A DNA stretch of 64,000 bases from positions 19,363 through 83,362 of the forward strand of contig JAKADO010000001.1 in the NCBI GenBank assembly GCA_021820485.1, written 5' to 3'. The notes below the pieces were generated by a model, which did no database searches, was not told the origin of the DNA, and was given only the letters and a program-made list of their open reading frames with translations. Below are positions 8,144 through 17,176 of the stretch, piece by piece. The position numbers and the translations under genes are program-made. The stretch comes from Bacillota bacterium. GTDB taxonomy: Bacteria > Bacillota > Sulfobacillia > Sulfobacillales > Sulfobacillaceae. The first letter of the stretch is position 1, and each line of letters opens with the position of its first letter.

Positions 8144-9391
8144 ATGATGGATGAACATAAGGATCAGGAAGGCGCCCCGCACGCGGCAGGCAACGAGATG
8201 GAAGAAGCGATGAATATGGAGGAATCTCTGGCCTACGGCCCTACTGGGGACGCGCGGCCCGGAGACATTCTCCAAGGCAAAGTCGTACACATCTCTCAAG
8301 ATGGCGTGTTGGTCGACGTGGGAGCCAAATCCGAGGGAATCATCCATCTGCGCGATCTCAGCCATCGGCGAGTGGATCGGGCGGAAGATGTCGTGCAGTT
8401 GGGTGACGTCATTTCAGTCTATGTGGTTGGCCACGAAGGCGAGGAGGGCGCGCTGAAGCTGTCCAAGCGGCGGGCGGATGAAGAGCTCGCATGGGAACGT
8501 CTGGAAGAAGCCCGCAGCAAAAACGAGGTGCTGGATGCGCCGGTGGTTGAGGTCGTGAAGGGCGGTTTGGTGGTGGATGTCGGATTGCGCGGATTTGTCC
8601 CTGCGTCCTTGATCGCCCCCGGATTTGTACACGACTTGGAACCATTTCTCGGCGAAACGGTGCGCGTTCGGGTGGTCGAATTGGATCGCCACAAGCGGCG
8701 CGCCATTCTCTCCCGGAAAGATGTGCTCGCCGAGGAGACCAAAGCCAAACAGGAAGAAATATGGTCCAAGATTTCCGAAGGGCAAGTCTGGGACGGTACC
8801 GTGAAAAGCATTACCGAATTTGGGGCCTTTGTCGACCTCGGGGGCGTTGATGGACTCTTGCACATCAGCGAGATGTCGTGGACGCGCATCAACCACCCGT
8901 CTGAGCTGTTGGAAGTGGGCCAGCCCATCCGCGTTAAGGTCATCCGCCTGAACCCGGAAAAGGGTAAGATTTCGCTGGGCCTTCGCCAAGTCGAAGGCAG
9001 TCCTTGGGAAAAGGCAGCCGAACGCTACGAGGAAGGGCGCATCTACCGCGGTCAGGTTGTACGCTTGGCGACGTTCGGCGTGTTTGTGCAATTGGAGCCC
9101 GGCATCGACGGTCTGGTACACATCTCGCAACTAGCCGATTACCGGGTCACCAACCCATCCGAGGTGGTACAGATCGGCGAGGAAATCGCTGTCAAGGTCC
9201 TTCAGGTGGACCCCGAACGCAAGCGCATCTCGTTGTCGAAGCGCGACGCCGACGCCGAAGGCGGCCTCGAGGCGGCCGTCGAGGCAGTGCCTCAAGAACC
9301 GGAGGAACCCGAGACCCCGCGGCGGATGACAGCGTATCACGCGGGCGACTGGGAAGATGAATTGGGCGAAGAGGAATCGGATCCAGAGTAA
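8144..9391 (+). CDS. S1 RNA-binding domain protein (RpsA/YpfD type)
   Basis: The protein has 415 residues with four S1 repeats, at roughly 39-110, 125-195, 210-280 and 295-365. Repeats 3 and 4 carry the clearest F-G-A-F-V-D-L / F-G-V-F-V-Q-L strand followed by G-L-x-H-I-S. Four repeats fit the Firmicutes S1 homologue, shorter than the six-repeat E. coli S1. It probably binds mRNA or ribosomes. An acidic N-terminus precedes repeat 1 and an acidic tail follows repeat 4. ATG 8144 lies behind GGGAGG at 8133-8138. A terminator follows directly. Confidence 0.9.
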   Translation: MMDEHKDQEGAPHAAGNEMEEAMNMEESLAYGPTGDARPGDILQGKVVHISQDGVLVDVGAKSEGIIHLRDLSHRRVDRAEDVVQLGDVISVYVVGHEGEEGALKLSKRRADEELAWERLEEARSKNEVLDAPVVEVVKGGLVVDVGLRGFVPASLIAPGFVHDLEPFLGETVRVRVVELDRHKRRAILSRKDVLAEETKAKQEEIWSKISEGQVWDGTVKSITEFGAFVDLGGVDGLLHISEMSWTRINHPSELLEVGQPIRVKVIRLNPEKGKISLGLRQVEGSPWEKAAERYEEGRIYRGQVVRLATFGVFVQLEPGIDGLVHISQLADYRVTNPSEVVQIGEEIAVKVLQVDPERKRISLSKRDADAEGGLEAAVEAVPQEPEEPETPRRMTAYHAGDWEDELGEEESDPE

Positions 9392-9401
9392 TCCCGTAAA
9401 A

Positions 9402-9432
9402 AGTCCTCAACTGCGGTTGGGGATTTTTTTTT
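9402..9432 (+). terminator. Rho-independent terminator after the S1 gene
   Basis: Stem AGTCCTCAAC / GTTGGGGATT (10 pairs including G-U), loop TGCG, then a run of T to 9432. Confidence 0.9.
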
Positions 9433-9484
9433 GCACTATTACGGGCATAGAGGAAAAGAATAGAGATACAATGGATCGTACGAT

Positions 9485-9523
9485 TGTTAAGATTGTGTTA
9501 AAATCACATGAAGGTTATGTTAA
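9485..9523 (+). promoter_or_regulatory. PHO-box-like array of TGTTAA repeats upstream of the phosphate transporter
   Basis: Perfect TGTTAA (reverse complement TTAACA) occurs at 9485, 9496 and 9518, with a degenerate unit at 9507, giving an 11-base period. TTAACA-like repeats with 11-base periodicity are the known PhoP recognition pattern of Bacillus. The last repeat abuts the SD of pit, so bound regulator would more likely repress than activate; that is inference. Confidence 0.5.
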
Positions 9524-9538
9524 GGGAGGGGAACGGGA

Positions 9539-10525
9539 CTGACCGTCGTCGAAGTCGTCATTTTGCTGTTCATCATGGCTTTTACGGGAATTTCGGGCGT
9601 CAACGACGGGGGAAACCTGATTGGCACCTATTTGAGCTCCAACAGTGTCCGGCCGCGGGTTTCGGTCGCCTTGTTGCTCGTCAGCATTTTGGCGGGACCG
9701 CTCCTGTTCGGCACCCGAGTGTCCCACACGATAGCCGTGGAGATTGTCAACTTTCATGTCGCAGGCCATACGGTGCTGGCCCTCTCGTTGTTGTCAGCGG
9801 TGTTGACCCTCGGCGTAACATGGCGTCTCTCCATTCCCACCAGCACCACGATGGCGTTGGCGGGCGGGATGGTGGGCACGGTAGTGGCGGCGGGACGTGC
9901 CGGTTGGATTGAATGGCCAGGCATCATCAAAGTCTCGGTGGGATTGGTAGGGTCGGTTCTGGTCGGCTTTGGGGTCGCGTTTGTCCTATCCACTCTGCTG
10001 TGGATGTTGATGCGAAAGTTCCCGAAAGTGGGGTTTTCCGGTGGACGGGCGCAGGTGGTCACCATCGCGTTGCAAGGGCTGGCGTATGGCGCCAATGACC
10101 AGGAAAAGGCGATAGGTCTTACGGCTGTCCTGTTGATGCTGATACAGCACCAGTCCCATTACCAAGTAACCTGGTGGGCCATTTTCCTGCCATGGATCTT
10201 CTGGATGACCGGCTTTTTTGCCGGCGGGCTCCGCATTGCCAAGACCGTCAGCGGTCATGTGTTTCGCCTGCGGGACATGGCTGCTGTCAGCACACAGCTT
10301 GGCGCCGCGGTGACCGTCGGAGCGGCGGCTTTTTTGGGGCTCCCGGTCAGCACCACGCAAACCACCGATGGAAGTCTCTTTGGGACGGGCACGGCGCTTC
10401 ATCCTTACCAAGTGCGGTGGAACACGGTGGGCAAGTTTTTCAAAGTGTGGGCCCTGACATTGCCACTGGCAGTGGCCATGGGTATGGCTACCATGGGAGC
10501 TATACGATTGATGCGAATTCTTTGA
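9539..10525 (+). CDS. pit: PiT-family inorganic phosphate transporter
   Basis: This polytopic membrane protein is about 328 residues long. The family signature appears twice: G-I-S-G-V-N-D-G-G-N near the N-terminus and G-A-N-D-Q-E-K in the second half, with P-V-S-T-T-Q-T-T near the end. It imports phosphate by cation symport. The most likely start is CTG 9539, since GGGAGGGG (9524-9531) is ideally spaced for it, whereas TTG 9563 has no SD and would cut into the first helix. It is followed two bases later by the DUF47 gene, its usual regulatory partner. Confidence 0.88.
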   Translation: MTVVEVVILLFIMAFTGISGVNDGGNLIGTYLSSNSVRPRVSVALLLVSILAGPLLFGTRVSHTIAVEIVNFHVAGHTVLALSLLSAVLTLGVTWRLSIPTSTTMALAGGMVGTVVAAGRAGWIEWPGIIKVSVGLVGSVLVGFGVAFVLSTLLWMLMRKFPKVGFSGGRAQVVTIALQGLAYGANDQEKAIGLTAVLLMLIQHQSHYQVTWWAIFLPWIFWMTGFFAGGLRIAKTVSGHVFRLRDMAAVSTQLGAAVTVGAAAFLGLPVSTTQTTDGSLFGTGTALHPYQVRWNTVGKFFKVWALTLPLAVAMGMATMGAIRLMRIL

Positions 10526-10527
10526 GG

Positions 10528-11178
10528 ATGAAAGTGAGGTGGCGCATAGTGCGTTGGCGTGATATTTTGACGGGATCGAGCGACAGTTTTCCGCAATTAT
10601 TGTCTCGGCAGTTGGAGGAAACGTTGGCGGTCGTGGAGGCCGTTCTGGAGTATATCGCCGCCGAAGAGCGGGATGACCGCGAGCGAATCGCCGAGGAGGC
10701 GGGAGAGCAGGAACATCGGGCCGACGCCGCGCGGCTCGAATTGATGGAGCGATTGAGTCAAACCTTTGTCACGCCTTTTGATCGCGAGGACATTAATGAA
10801 CTGTCGCGGGCCATTGATGACATTGCCGACTATGCGGAGAACACCATCAAGGAGATTCGCCTCTACGAGGTCGAGCCCGATCAATTCATTCGGGATATGG
10901 TGCGGACTCTCTATGATGCGGTGCAGGCCCTGGCCGAGGCTGTGGCCGTGATCAACCAGGACGGCCTGGCTGCCAATCGCGGGGCGATGGTCGCCAAATC
11001 ATTCGAGAACAAGATGGAAGGCTTGTACCGCAAGGCCATAGCGCACTTTTCGCCCGAAACCCCAGTCCACTACCTCATCAAAATGCGGGAAGTCTATCGG
11101 CATCTGTCCAACGCCGCCGACCGGGTGGATCTGGCAGCCAACGTCATTAACTCCATTGTTGTGAAGCAGAACCTCTAA
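10528..11178 (+). CDS. DUF47 (PhoU-like) protein, partner of PiT
   Basis: The protein is 216 residues and almost wholly helical, with repeated acidic heptads (E-E-R-D-D-R-E-R, D-I-N-E-L-S-R-A-I-D-D-I-A-D-Y-A-E-N-T). This is the PhoU/DUF47 bundle, which binds metal clusters and is thought to modulate PiT transport. ATG 10528 begins two bases after the pit stop; GTG 10534 is an alternative. Confidence 0.88.
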   Translation: MKVRWRIVRWRDILTGSSDSFPQLLSRQLEETLAVVEAVLEYIAAEERDDRERIAEEAGEQEHRADAARLELMERLSQTFVTPFDREDINELSRAIDDIADYAENTIKEIRLYEVEPDQFIRDMVRTLYDAVQALAEAVAVINQDGLAANRGAMVAKSFENKMEGLYRKAIAHFSPETPVHYLIKMREVYRHLSNAADRVDLAANVINSIVVKQNL

Positions 11179-11197
11179 ATCGGGCGCCGGTTCGCTC

Positions 11198-11219
11198 CGG
11201 GGCCCTGAACCGGGCCCCG
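11198..11219. terminator. GC-rich hairpin between convergent genes, probable bidirectional terminator
   Basis: Perfect 8-bp stem CGGGGCCC / GGGCCCCG with a 6-base loop, followed by CTGTTCTTT. It separates DUF47 (+) from the GNAT gene (-). Confidence 0.55.
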
Positions 11220-11254
11220 CTGTTCTTTGCGCGCGCGGCCCGGTTAGCGCGAAT

Positions 11255-11746
11255 CTAGGGGTCTCTCAGGTCTAGAACCCACACCCCATATCCATGGCCC
11301 TCATCGTCAACACCGGTCCGGTCGCGGCGGAATCCCACGCGTGCGAACAGTCTCTCGCTGGCCTGATTGCCCAGGAAAATCCTATGCGCGGTAAGGCGAG
11401 AGAATCCGAGACGCCGGGCGAGTTCAAGCACCTCCTGGAGCGCCGCTGTCCCGACGCCGCGCCCGCGCCAGCGAGCATCCCCGATGACGATGGGGATCAT
11501 GCGCTCTGACAGGGCGACGTCTCCGACCGGGGTATAGGACTCGCCCTCACGCACCTCGATAATGTACACGCGGCCAATCGAAGCCAAGTATTGATACATG
11601 CGGGCGATGCGCTCACGGGTAAACGGCGCCGCGTTGGGTCCTTCGGCGCCGTCGAGCACAACGGGCTCCTGATACCATGGATAGGCGACTTCAATATCCT
11701 CTGGCAGCTGGACTGGGCGAAGCCGGACCTGTGGCAATGCCCTCAC
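11255..11746 (-). CDS. GNAT-family N-acetyltransferase
   Basis: The 163-residue protein has the acetyl-CoA motif R-W-R-G-R-G-V-G-T-A-A-L followed by the C-terminal F-L-G-N-Q-A-S-E-R-L-F-A-R-V-G-F pattern of the RimJ-like branch. The acceptor cannot be named. GTG 11746 overlaps the TGA of the upstream MaoC gene, so the two form one minus-strand operon. Confidence 0.83.
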   Translation of the reverse strand: MRALPQVRLRPVQLPEDIEVAYPWYQEPVVLDGAEGPNAAPFTRERIARMYQYLASIGRVYIIEVREGESYTPVGDVALSERMIPIVIGDARWRGRGVGTAALQEVLELARRLGFSRLTAHRIFLGNQASERLFARVGFRRDRTGVDDEGHGYGVWVLDLRDP

Positions 11747-12156
11747 GAACGGCTGTCGCCCCGTTCTTTTGGCGCCAAGAGAACATCGGAATAGCCGCTG
11801 ACCGCCAAGCGATCACCCACCCGCGCCTCATGGGACAGTCGCGCAACGCCGCTTCCGTACACCTGCTCTACGGTAACGGACACGGTCACCCGGTCCCCAA
11901 CATAGACAGGCGCGCGAAACTCGCTGTGCTGAACCAAATAGACACTGCCGGGGCCGGGAAGACGCTGCCCAAGGAGTCCGGAGATGAAGCTCATGATGAG
12001 AGTTCCGTGCGCAATCGGGCGGCCGAACCGCGACGCCGCGGCCGCTTCAGGGTCGAGATGAAGCGGATTGAAGTCGCTTACCGCGTCGGCAAACCTTTGG
12101 ACGAGATCGGCATCCACGAGATAGGTTTCACTGACTGATTCTCCAACAGCCAACAT
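11743..12156 (-). CDS. MaoC-like hot-dog dehydratase
   Basis: The 137-residue protein has the MaoC/R-hydratase signature D-F-N-P-L-H-L-D followed by G-R-P-I-A-H-G, where the D and H are catalytic. Family members hydrate enoyl-CoA. The second ATG (12156) is preferred because TGGGAGGA lies 8 bases upstream; the first ATG (12162) is only 2 bases from it. It is divergent from the NADP oxidoreductase gene. Confidence 0.87.
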   Translation of the reverse strand: MLAVGESVSETYLVDADLVQRFADAVSDFNPLHLDPEAAAASRFGRPIAHGTLIMSFISGLLGQRLPGPGSVYLVQHSEFRAPVYVGDRVTVSVTVEQVYGSGVARLSHEARVGDRLAVSGYSDVLLAPKERGDSRS

Positions 12157-12293
12157 GAGCATTCCTCCCAGTCATTCTTTATCCGTATCTAACCATATGG
12201 GAAAGCTGGGCACAATCTTCTTGTGCTCCATTCGAGGAGCAGGGAAACCAGAATCGCATCCCGAAGTACAGGGACCAGAGAGGAGGCGCAAAC

Positions 12294-13295
12294 GTGCCAG
12301 AAAATCGCGTCGTATACTTTGTGAAGCGGCCGGTCGGCATGGTGACGGCGGCATCCTTCGAAGTGCGCAACGAATCGATCCCGCCGCTCGAAGAGGCAGA
12401 CCAGTTGCTGGTCGAGAGCGTGTACGCCTCGGTTGATCCGTACATGCGCGGTCGCATGTCGGAAGGCAAGTCCTATGCCGCCCCATTTGCCCTCGATACC
12501 CCCATGCAGGGCGGCATGGTGGGCCAAGTCGCAGATCCGGGCAGTACCGACCTCCACCGTGGCGACTGGGTGTTTGGGGTCTGGCAATGGGGAGAATTTG
12601 CCCGTGTCGCGCGTCGTGCGGTTCGCCGTCTCGACCCGGCGTTGCCGCCGACGGCCGCCTTGCATGTGCTGGGACTTACCGGCTTGACGGCCTACATTGG
12701 CCTCACCAAATTCGGTCGACCCGTCGCCAGTGAGCAATTGGTGGTCTCCGGCGCTGCGGGTTCGGTCGGGAGCATCGTGGGCCAAATCGGCCGGATACTG
12801 GGGCTGAGGACGGTGGGAATTGCAGGAACCCAAGAAAAGTGCGAGTGGCTGACGCGAGCCGTGGGGTTTGATGCGGCGGTCAACTATCAAGACCCTCGGT
12901 TCCCGGACCATCTGCGGGACGCATTGGAGGCGGGGGTGGACGTCTATTTTGACAATGTCGGAGGGCCCGTGACCGACCGAGTCATGCGATACCTGAACCC
13001 ACACGCCCGGATAGCCATCTGCGGCCAGATTTCGTCCTACAATCAGCTGGAGGCGACCACCAGCCGCCCTTTGTTCGCCGACTTGCTCATCTCGCGCGCG
13101 GAAGCGAGCGGATTCATCATTGGGGATCATGAGCGCGACTATCCCGCCGCGCTGGCGCAATTGGGCAGGTGGTACAGCGAAGGAAAACTGATTGTCGAGG
13201 AAACCATCACGGAAGGGTTCGACCGCTGGATCGAGGCATTTATCGGGCTTTTCCACGGAGCCAATCGAGGCAAGGCGATTGTCAAAGTTCGCTGA
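12294..13295 (+). CDS. NADP-dependent oxidoreductase, MDR family (CurA/prostaglandin reductase type)
   Basis: The 333-residue medium-chain reductase is of the zinc-free leukotriene/prostaglandin reductase type. V-D-P-Y-M-R-G-R-M marks the N-terminal domain; G-A-A-G-S-V-G-S-I-V-G-Q is the nucleotide-binding loop; V-D-V-Y-F-D-N-V-G-G follows the Rossmann core. Such enzymes reduce enones with NADPH. GTG 12294 lies behind GAGGAGG. The aldehyde dehydrogenase gene starts a few bases after its stop, suggesting one operon for carbonyl metabolism. Confidence 0.88.
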   Translation: MPENRVVYFVKRPVGMVTAASFEVRNESIPPLEEADQLLVESVYASVDPYMRGRMSEGKSYAAPFALDTPMQGGMVGQVADPGSTDLHRGDWVFGVWQWGEFARVARRAVRRLDPALPPTAALHVLGLTGLTAYIGLTKFGRPVASEQLVVSGAAGSVGSIVGQIGRILGLRTVGIAGTQEKCEWLTRAVGFDAAVNYQDPRFPDHLRDALEAGVDVYFDNVGGPVTDRVMRYLNPHARIAICGQISSYNQLEATTSRPLFADLLISRAEASGFIIGDHERDYPAALAQLGRWYSEGKLIVEETITEGFDRWIEAFIGLFHGANRGKAIVKVR

Positions 13296-13303
13296 ACGAA
13301 GAA

Positions 13304-14809
13304 ATGGAGAGCGATAGGGTGGAACGGTACGGAGCATGGATTGACGGGGATGAGCGCGTGGGAGACGCGTGGTCTCCGGTCGTAAACCCGGCGACCGAGG
13401 AAATTGTGGCGGAGGTGGCGGCGCTCGGGGTCCGGGAGACCGACGCGGCCGTCGCCGCGGCCAAGAAGGCGTTTCCCCGGTGGAGAAGCCTGACGCCGGC
13501 TGCGCGAAGCGAGCTGGTTTACCGCTGGGCGCAGCGACTCGAAGCGCAGGCGAAGGAATTGGCCATCATGGAGACCCGCCAAACAGGGAAACCGATCTTT
13601 ATGTCTGAAAACTTCGACGTGGCCTTTTCGATTGACAATCTTAAGTATTTTGCTGGCGCCGCGCGCGTCCTAGGCGGGGCCGCGCAAGCCGAGTACGGCG
13701 AGGGTGTGACAAGCCGCATTCGCCGTGAGCCAATCGGGGTGGTCGCGGGGATTGCCCCCTGGAACTATCCTCTGAACATGGGCGTGTGGAAGGTTGGGCC
13801 GGCCCTTGCGGCCGGCAATACGATGGTGCTGAAACCCGCCTCCAATACGCCCCTCACAGCGCTGCAAATGGCCAAGGCGGCGCGCGAGGTAGGGATCCCC
13901 GACGGCGTTCTCAACGTGGTGACGGGTCCGGGAGTGGTGGTGGGTGCGCGCCTTGCCGCGCATCCGGATGTTGGCATGATTTCCGTCACCGGAGATACCC
14001 AGACCGGCATCTCAGTCATGCAAGCCGCCAGTCCAACTGTCAAGCGATTGCACATGGAACTGGGAGGAAAAGCGCCGTTTGTGGTGTTTGCGGATGCGGA
14101 CCTCGACGAGGCGGTGCAGGGCGCTTTGTTCGGCGCCTTCATCAATTCGGGCCAAGACTGCACCGCTGCCACGCGCATCTACGTTGAAGACTCCATCTTT
14201 GGGACGTTCATGGATCGGTTTGTGGACCAGGTGGACCAAATTCGCGTGGGGAATCCCATGGACCCTGAAACCGAGATGGGTCCCTTGATCTCGCGCGCTC
14301 AGCGAGAGCGGGTGGTCCAGCACGTGATGGTCGCCAAGGAGATGGGGGCGCAGGTGGCCGTAGGGGGCGAGCGCTATCCTGAGCAGGACTTCTCCACCGG
14401 ATACTTTTATCCACCCACGGTGCTTTTCCACGTCGATCAAAGTTGGCCCATTGTCCAAGAAGAGGTCTTCGGGCCGGTGGTGGTCGTGTTGTCGTTCCAT
14501 GGAGAAGACCAAGCCGTCAAGCTGGCCAATGATACCGTATACGGTTTGGCGGCCTCCGTCTGGACGCGAGATGTCAAGCGGGCCGAGCGGGTGGCGGCTC
14601 GGATTCAGGCGGGCACGGTGTGGATCAACGACCATATTACGATAGTGTCGGAGATGCCGCACGGGGGATTCAAGCAGAGCGGGTTCGGCAAGGACATGTC
14701 GCATTACGCCCTGGAAGATTACACGGTGGTGAAGCATGTCATGGCCAATACCATGGATGAGGTGACCAAGCCATGGCAATTCATTCGCGTTAAGGGGTAC
14801 CGTTCATGA
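13304..14809 (+). CDS. Aldehyde dehydrogenase, aminobutyraldehyde/betaine-aldehyde type
   Basis: The NAD(P)-dependent enzyme is about 501 residues. P-W-N-Y-P-L-N is the coenzyme region, M-E-L-G-G-K-A-P carries the general base and N-S-G-Q-D-C-T-A-A-T-R the catalytic cysteine; the last pattern resembles gamma-aminobutyraldehyde dehydrogenases more than acyl-aldehyde ones. The start is uncertain: ATG 13304 has a poor SD, GTG 13319 sits 8 bases after GGAGA and loses only five residues. It overlaps the YbaK gene by 4 bases. Confidence 0.88.
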   Translation: MESDRVERYGAWIDGDERVGDAWSPVVNPATEEIVAEVAALGVRETDAAVAAAKKAFPRWRSLTPAARSELVYRWAQRLEAQAKELAIMETRQTGKPIFMSENFDVAFSIDNLKYFAGAARVLGGAAQAEYGEGVTSRIRREPIGVVAGIAPWNYPLNMGVWKVGPALAAGNTMVLKPASNTPLTALQMAKAAREVGIPDGVLNVVTGPGVVVGARLAAHPDVGMISVTGDTQTGISVMQAASPTVKRLHMELGGKAPFVVFADADLDEAVQGALFGAFINSGQDCTAATRIYVEDSIFGTFMDRFVDQVDQIRVGNPMDPETEMGPLISRAQRERVVQHVMVAKEMGAQVAVGGERYPEQDFSTGYFYPPTVLFHVDQSWPIVQEEVFGPVVVVLSFHGEDQAVKLANDTVYGLAASVWTRDVKRAERVAARIQAGTVWINDHITIVSEMPHGGFKQSGFGKDMSHYALEDYTVVKHVMANTMDEVTKPWQFIRVKGYRS

Positions 14810-15279
14810 CCGAGGCGGTGGAGCGTGTGCGGGCGGTGCTGCAGGACCAAGGATGGGCCGACCGCGTTCGCATCCTGAATGACAGTACACACACGGCCCA
14901 AGAGGCGGCGGACGCATTGCACGTAGCGTCCGCCCAAATCGCCAAGTCCATTGTGTTCCGCGCTTCATCAACCGGCCGTGCGGTGGTGGTGATTACCCGC
15001 GGGGACCGACGGGTACATGAGAAATCGCTTGAGCGATGGCTCGGCGAAGGCGTGGAGAGAGCCCAGCCGGACTGGGTTCGGGCGTCGACGGGATACCCGA
15101 TCGGCGGAGTTTCTCCCCTGGGGCACAACGACCGCACAATAGTCATCCTCGATGCCGCGCTCTGGGAGTACTCTCATGTATTCGCCGCAGCGGGGCATCC
15201 GCGAGCGGTGTTCGGCGCCACGCCGGACGAGCTGCAAATCCTGACCGGCGCGCCCATGATTGATGGCATCAGTCGCTGA
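14806..15279 (+). CDS. YbaK/EbsC-type aminoacyl-tRNA deacylase
   Basis: The 157-residue single-domain protein belongs to the YbaK/ProX superfamily. Indicators are the Q-I-A-K-S-I-V-F strand with its conserved lysine, the G-Y-P-I-G-G-V-S-P-L-G-H loop and the H-P-R-A-V-F-G-A-T-P-D-E-L C-terminus. Family members hydrolyse mischarged tRNAs. ATG 14806 overlaps the aldehyde dehydrogenase stop. Confidence 0.88.
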   Translation: MTEAVERVRAVLQDQGWADRVRILNDSTHTAQEAADALHVASAQIAKSIVFRASSTGRAVVVITRGDRRVHEKSLERWLGEGVERAQPDWVRASTGYPIGGVSPLGHNDRTIVILDAALWEYSHVFAAAGHPRAVFGATPDELQILTGAPMIDGISR

Positions 15280-15342
15280 TTGAGACACGTCGCGCGATCC
15301 AAGAATGTCGCCATGGGGACATCCCAAGAAAGAGGGCGTTGT

Positions 15343-15834
15343 GTGGAGATTCGTTCGTTTCGGCCCAGTGACCGAGACTTTCTATGGGCAATGCTCTATC
15401 CATTTATAGCCCGCCTGACGCGCCGCGTCCATCGCGGAACCTGCTCCGAGATCCGCACATCCGGCCACTATCTGGAAGGGTTTGGGGGCCGCTACGGCGA
15501 CGTCGCGGTGGTTGCCGTAGATCATGGGGAGGGGGAGGGCGCGGCCTGGATGCGTACGTTCTCCAGAGACGCCCCAGGATACGGTTTCCTCGACAGCGAA
15601 ACCCCGGAAATAGGGATGGCGCTCCTCCTCGAAGCCCGAGGCCGGGGTTTGGGACGGAGGCTCCTCCTCACCCTCTTAAAACGCGCCCAAGAGCACGGAT
15701 TCGAACGGGTGTCGTTGAGCGTCGATGCCCGCAATGTGCCGACGCTCACCCTCTACCTTACCGCGAGCTTTGAAGTTGTGGGATCCGACTCCGGCGTATC
15801 CTTGACCATGGTGCGCCATTTGTCACCTCCGTAA
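15343..15834 (+). CDS. GNAT-family acetyltransferase
   Basis: The 163-residue protein has A-R-G-R-G-L-G-R-R-L-L as the acetyl-CoA loop and S-V-D-A-R-N-V-P-T-L-T-L-Y toward the C-terminus. GTG 15343 is chosen because AGAAAGAGGG lies just upstream. It is the last gene of the operon starting at 12294; its stop is 17 bases from the stop of the convergent MFS gene, with no clear terminator. Confidence 0.82.
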   Translation: MEIRSFRPSDRDFLWAMLYPFIARLTRRVHRGTCSEIRTSGHYLEGFGGRYGDVAVVAVDHGEGEGAAWMRTFSRDAPGYGFLDSETPEIGMALLLEARGRGLGRRLLLTLLKRAQEHGFERVSLSVDARNVPTLTLYLTASFEVVGSDSGVSLTMVRHLSPP

Positions 15835-15851
15835 AGCCGCCCCCGAGCGCC

Positions 15852-17132
15852 TTATGAAGCATCAAATCCCTGCCAAAACTCCGGAGCGGGCGCATCGAGG
15901 ATCCGCAAGGGTTTTGCCATCAAAAAAAGCCCAGAGACCAGGAATCCGCCCGCTGCGATCCAAAAGGTCGACCGGACGGAGAGCCATAGAGCCAGTGGTC
16001 CGGCGGTCAAGGCGCCCACCACCTCCAGTCCACCACCGAGAGCGCGGAAGGTGCCGTGTACGCGCCCTAACCAATGGTCGGGAGTGACCTGCTGTTCCAC
16101 GGTGGTGGCGCCGATGTCGAAAATGGTGCCGAAGAGGTCCCCCCCGAATTGCGCCAGGAAGAGAAAGGAAAAGGCGAGCCACCGGCTGCCGTGCGCTGCG
16201 GGCACCGCGAAATTCAAGAGGGCATAGAGCAGGAAGCTTCCGCCGATCATGACCCCCATACGAACGTGACGCCGCACGGGCCGGAGCAATCGGGTCCCCA
16301 CCAAGCTTCCCAGGCCTCCTAACGTAATCAGGAGACCCAGCGCCAGCGGACTCAAATGAAGGGTCTTCAATACGTAGAGTTCGTACAAGGTTGAGAAGAA
16401 CCCTCGGAAGAAGGCGGTGGCTCCGGCGTTGAGCAGCAATGGCCGCAAGATGGGGTGGCGTCCAACGCGCGACCATACCGCCCCCAGGGACAGCGGAGCC
16501 TCCCTTGTTTGGGACGTCTCTGACGGCGCTTCGGGGCGATCCTCGGGGCGGGCGATGGTGAGCAGGAGCACGGCGGAAGCGACATTGGAGAGGGCGTCAA
16601 AGGCAATCGAAAGCGGCCCTCCAACCCACTGAATCAGGAGACCCATGATACCCGGACCGGTGGTCTCGCCAATCGACTCAGCAGTTCCTACGAGTTCGTT
16701 GCCCTCTTCAAGGCGCGTGCGCCCGACCAGCGACGGGAGGTAGGCGTGGCGCGCGACGGCGGTTACAATCCCCGCCCCACCAGCCAATACGGTGACCGCC
16801 GCGATGGCAAGGAAGGTCAGGCGGTGCAGGGCATAGAGCAAAGGGATGGCGAACAGCACGGCGGCCCGTGCCAAATTCGCCCCAATGAGTACCGGCCGCC
16901 GACGGGACTTGTCCACCCAGTGGCCCGCCCAGTTTCCCATCGCGAGTGACGGCAATGTGCTCAACGCGGCCAAAATGGCGAGTTCAGGGGCGGACGCGGA
17001 CGCCGCAACGATAGCGACAATGGGCAGTCCTTCGCGCGTGATCCGTGATCCGATTTCGGCCGCCAATTGCCCGGTGAGGTAGCGCCGCACATCAGAGTCG
17101 TGGAGCAGAGAGGATGGAGGGGATGATGTCAT
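15852..17132 (-). CDS. MFS exporter, EntS-like (MFS_3)
   Basis: The 426-residue transporter has about 12 hydrophobic segments. The N-terminal Y-L-T-G-Q-L-A-A-E-I-G-S-R and the loop G-H-W-V-D-K-S-R-R-R-P resemble the enterobactin-exporter-like branch of drug/siderophore exporters. The substrate is unknown. The ATG at 17132 has AGAGG almost adjacent. About 45 bases lie between its start and the end of the upstream thiol oxidoreductase gene on the same strand. Confidence 0.83.
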   Translation of the reverse strand: MTSSPPSSLLHDSDVRRYLTGQLAAEIGSRITREGLPIVAIVAASASAPELAILAALSTLPSLAMGNWAGHWVDKSRRRPVLIGANLARAAVLFAIPLLYALHRLTFLAIAAVTVLAGGAGIVTAVARHAYLPSLVGRTRLEEGNELVGTAESIGETTGPGIMGLLIQWVGGPLSIAFDALSNVASAVLLLTIARPEDRPEAPSETSQTREAPLSLGAVWSRVGRHPILRPLLLNAGATAFFRGFFSTLYELYVLKTLHLSPLALGLLITLGGLGSLVGTRLLRPVRRHVRMGVMIGGSFLLYALLNFAVPAAHGSRWLAFSFLFLAQFGGDLFGTIFDIGATTVEQQVTPDHWLGRVHGTFRALGGGLEVVGALTAGPLALWLSVRSTFWIAAGGFLVSGLFLMAKPLRILDAPAPEFWQGFDAS

Positions 17133-17176
17133 GCCTCTTTTATATCATAAAAATTCGACGCCGCGTCCCGCCCCGG

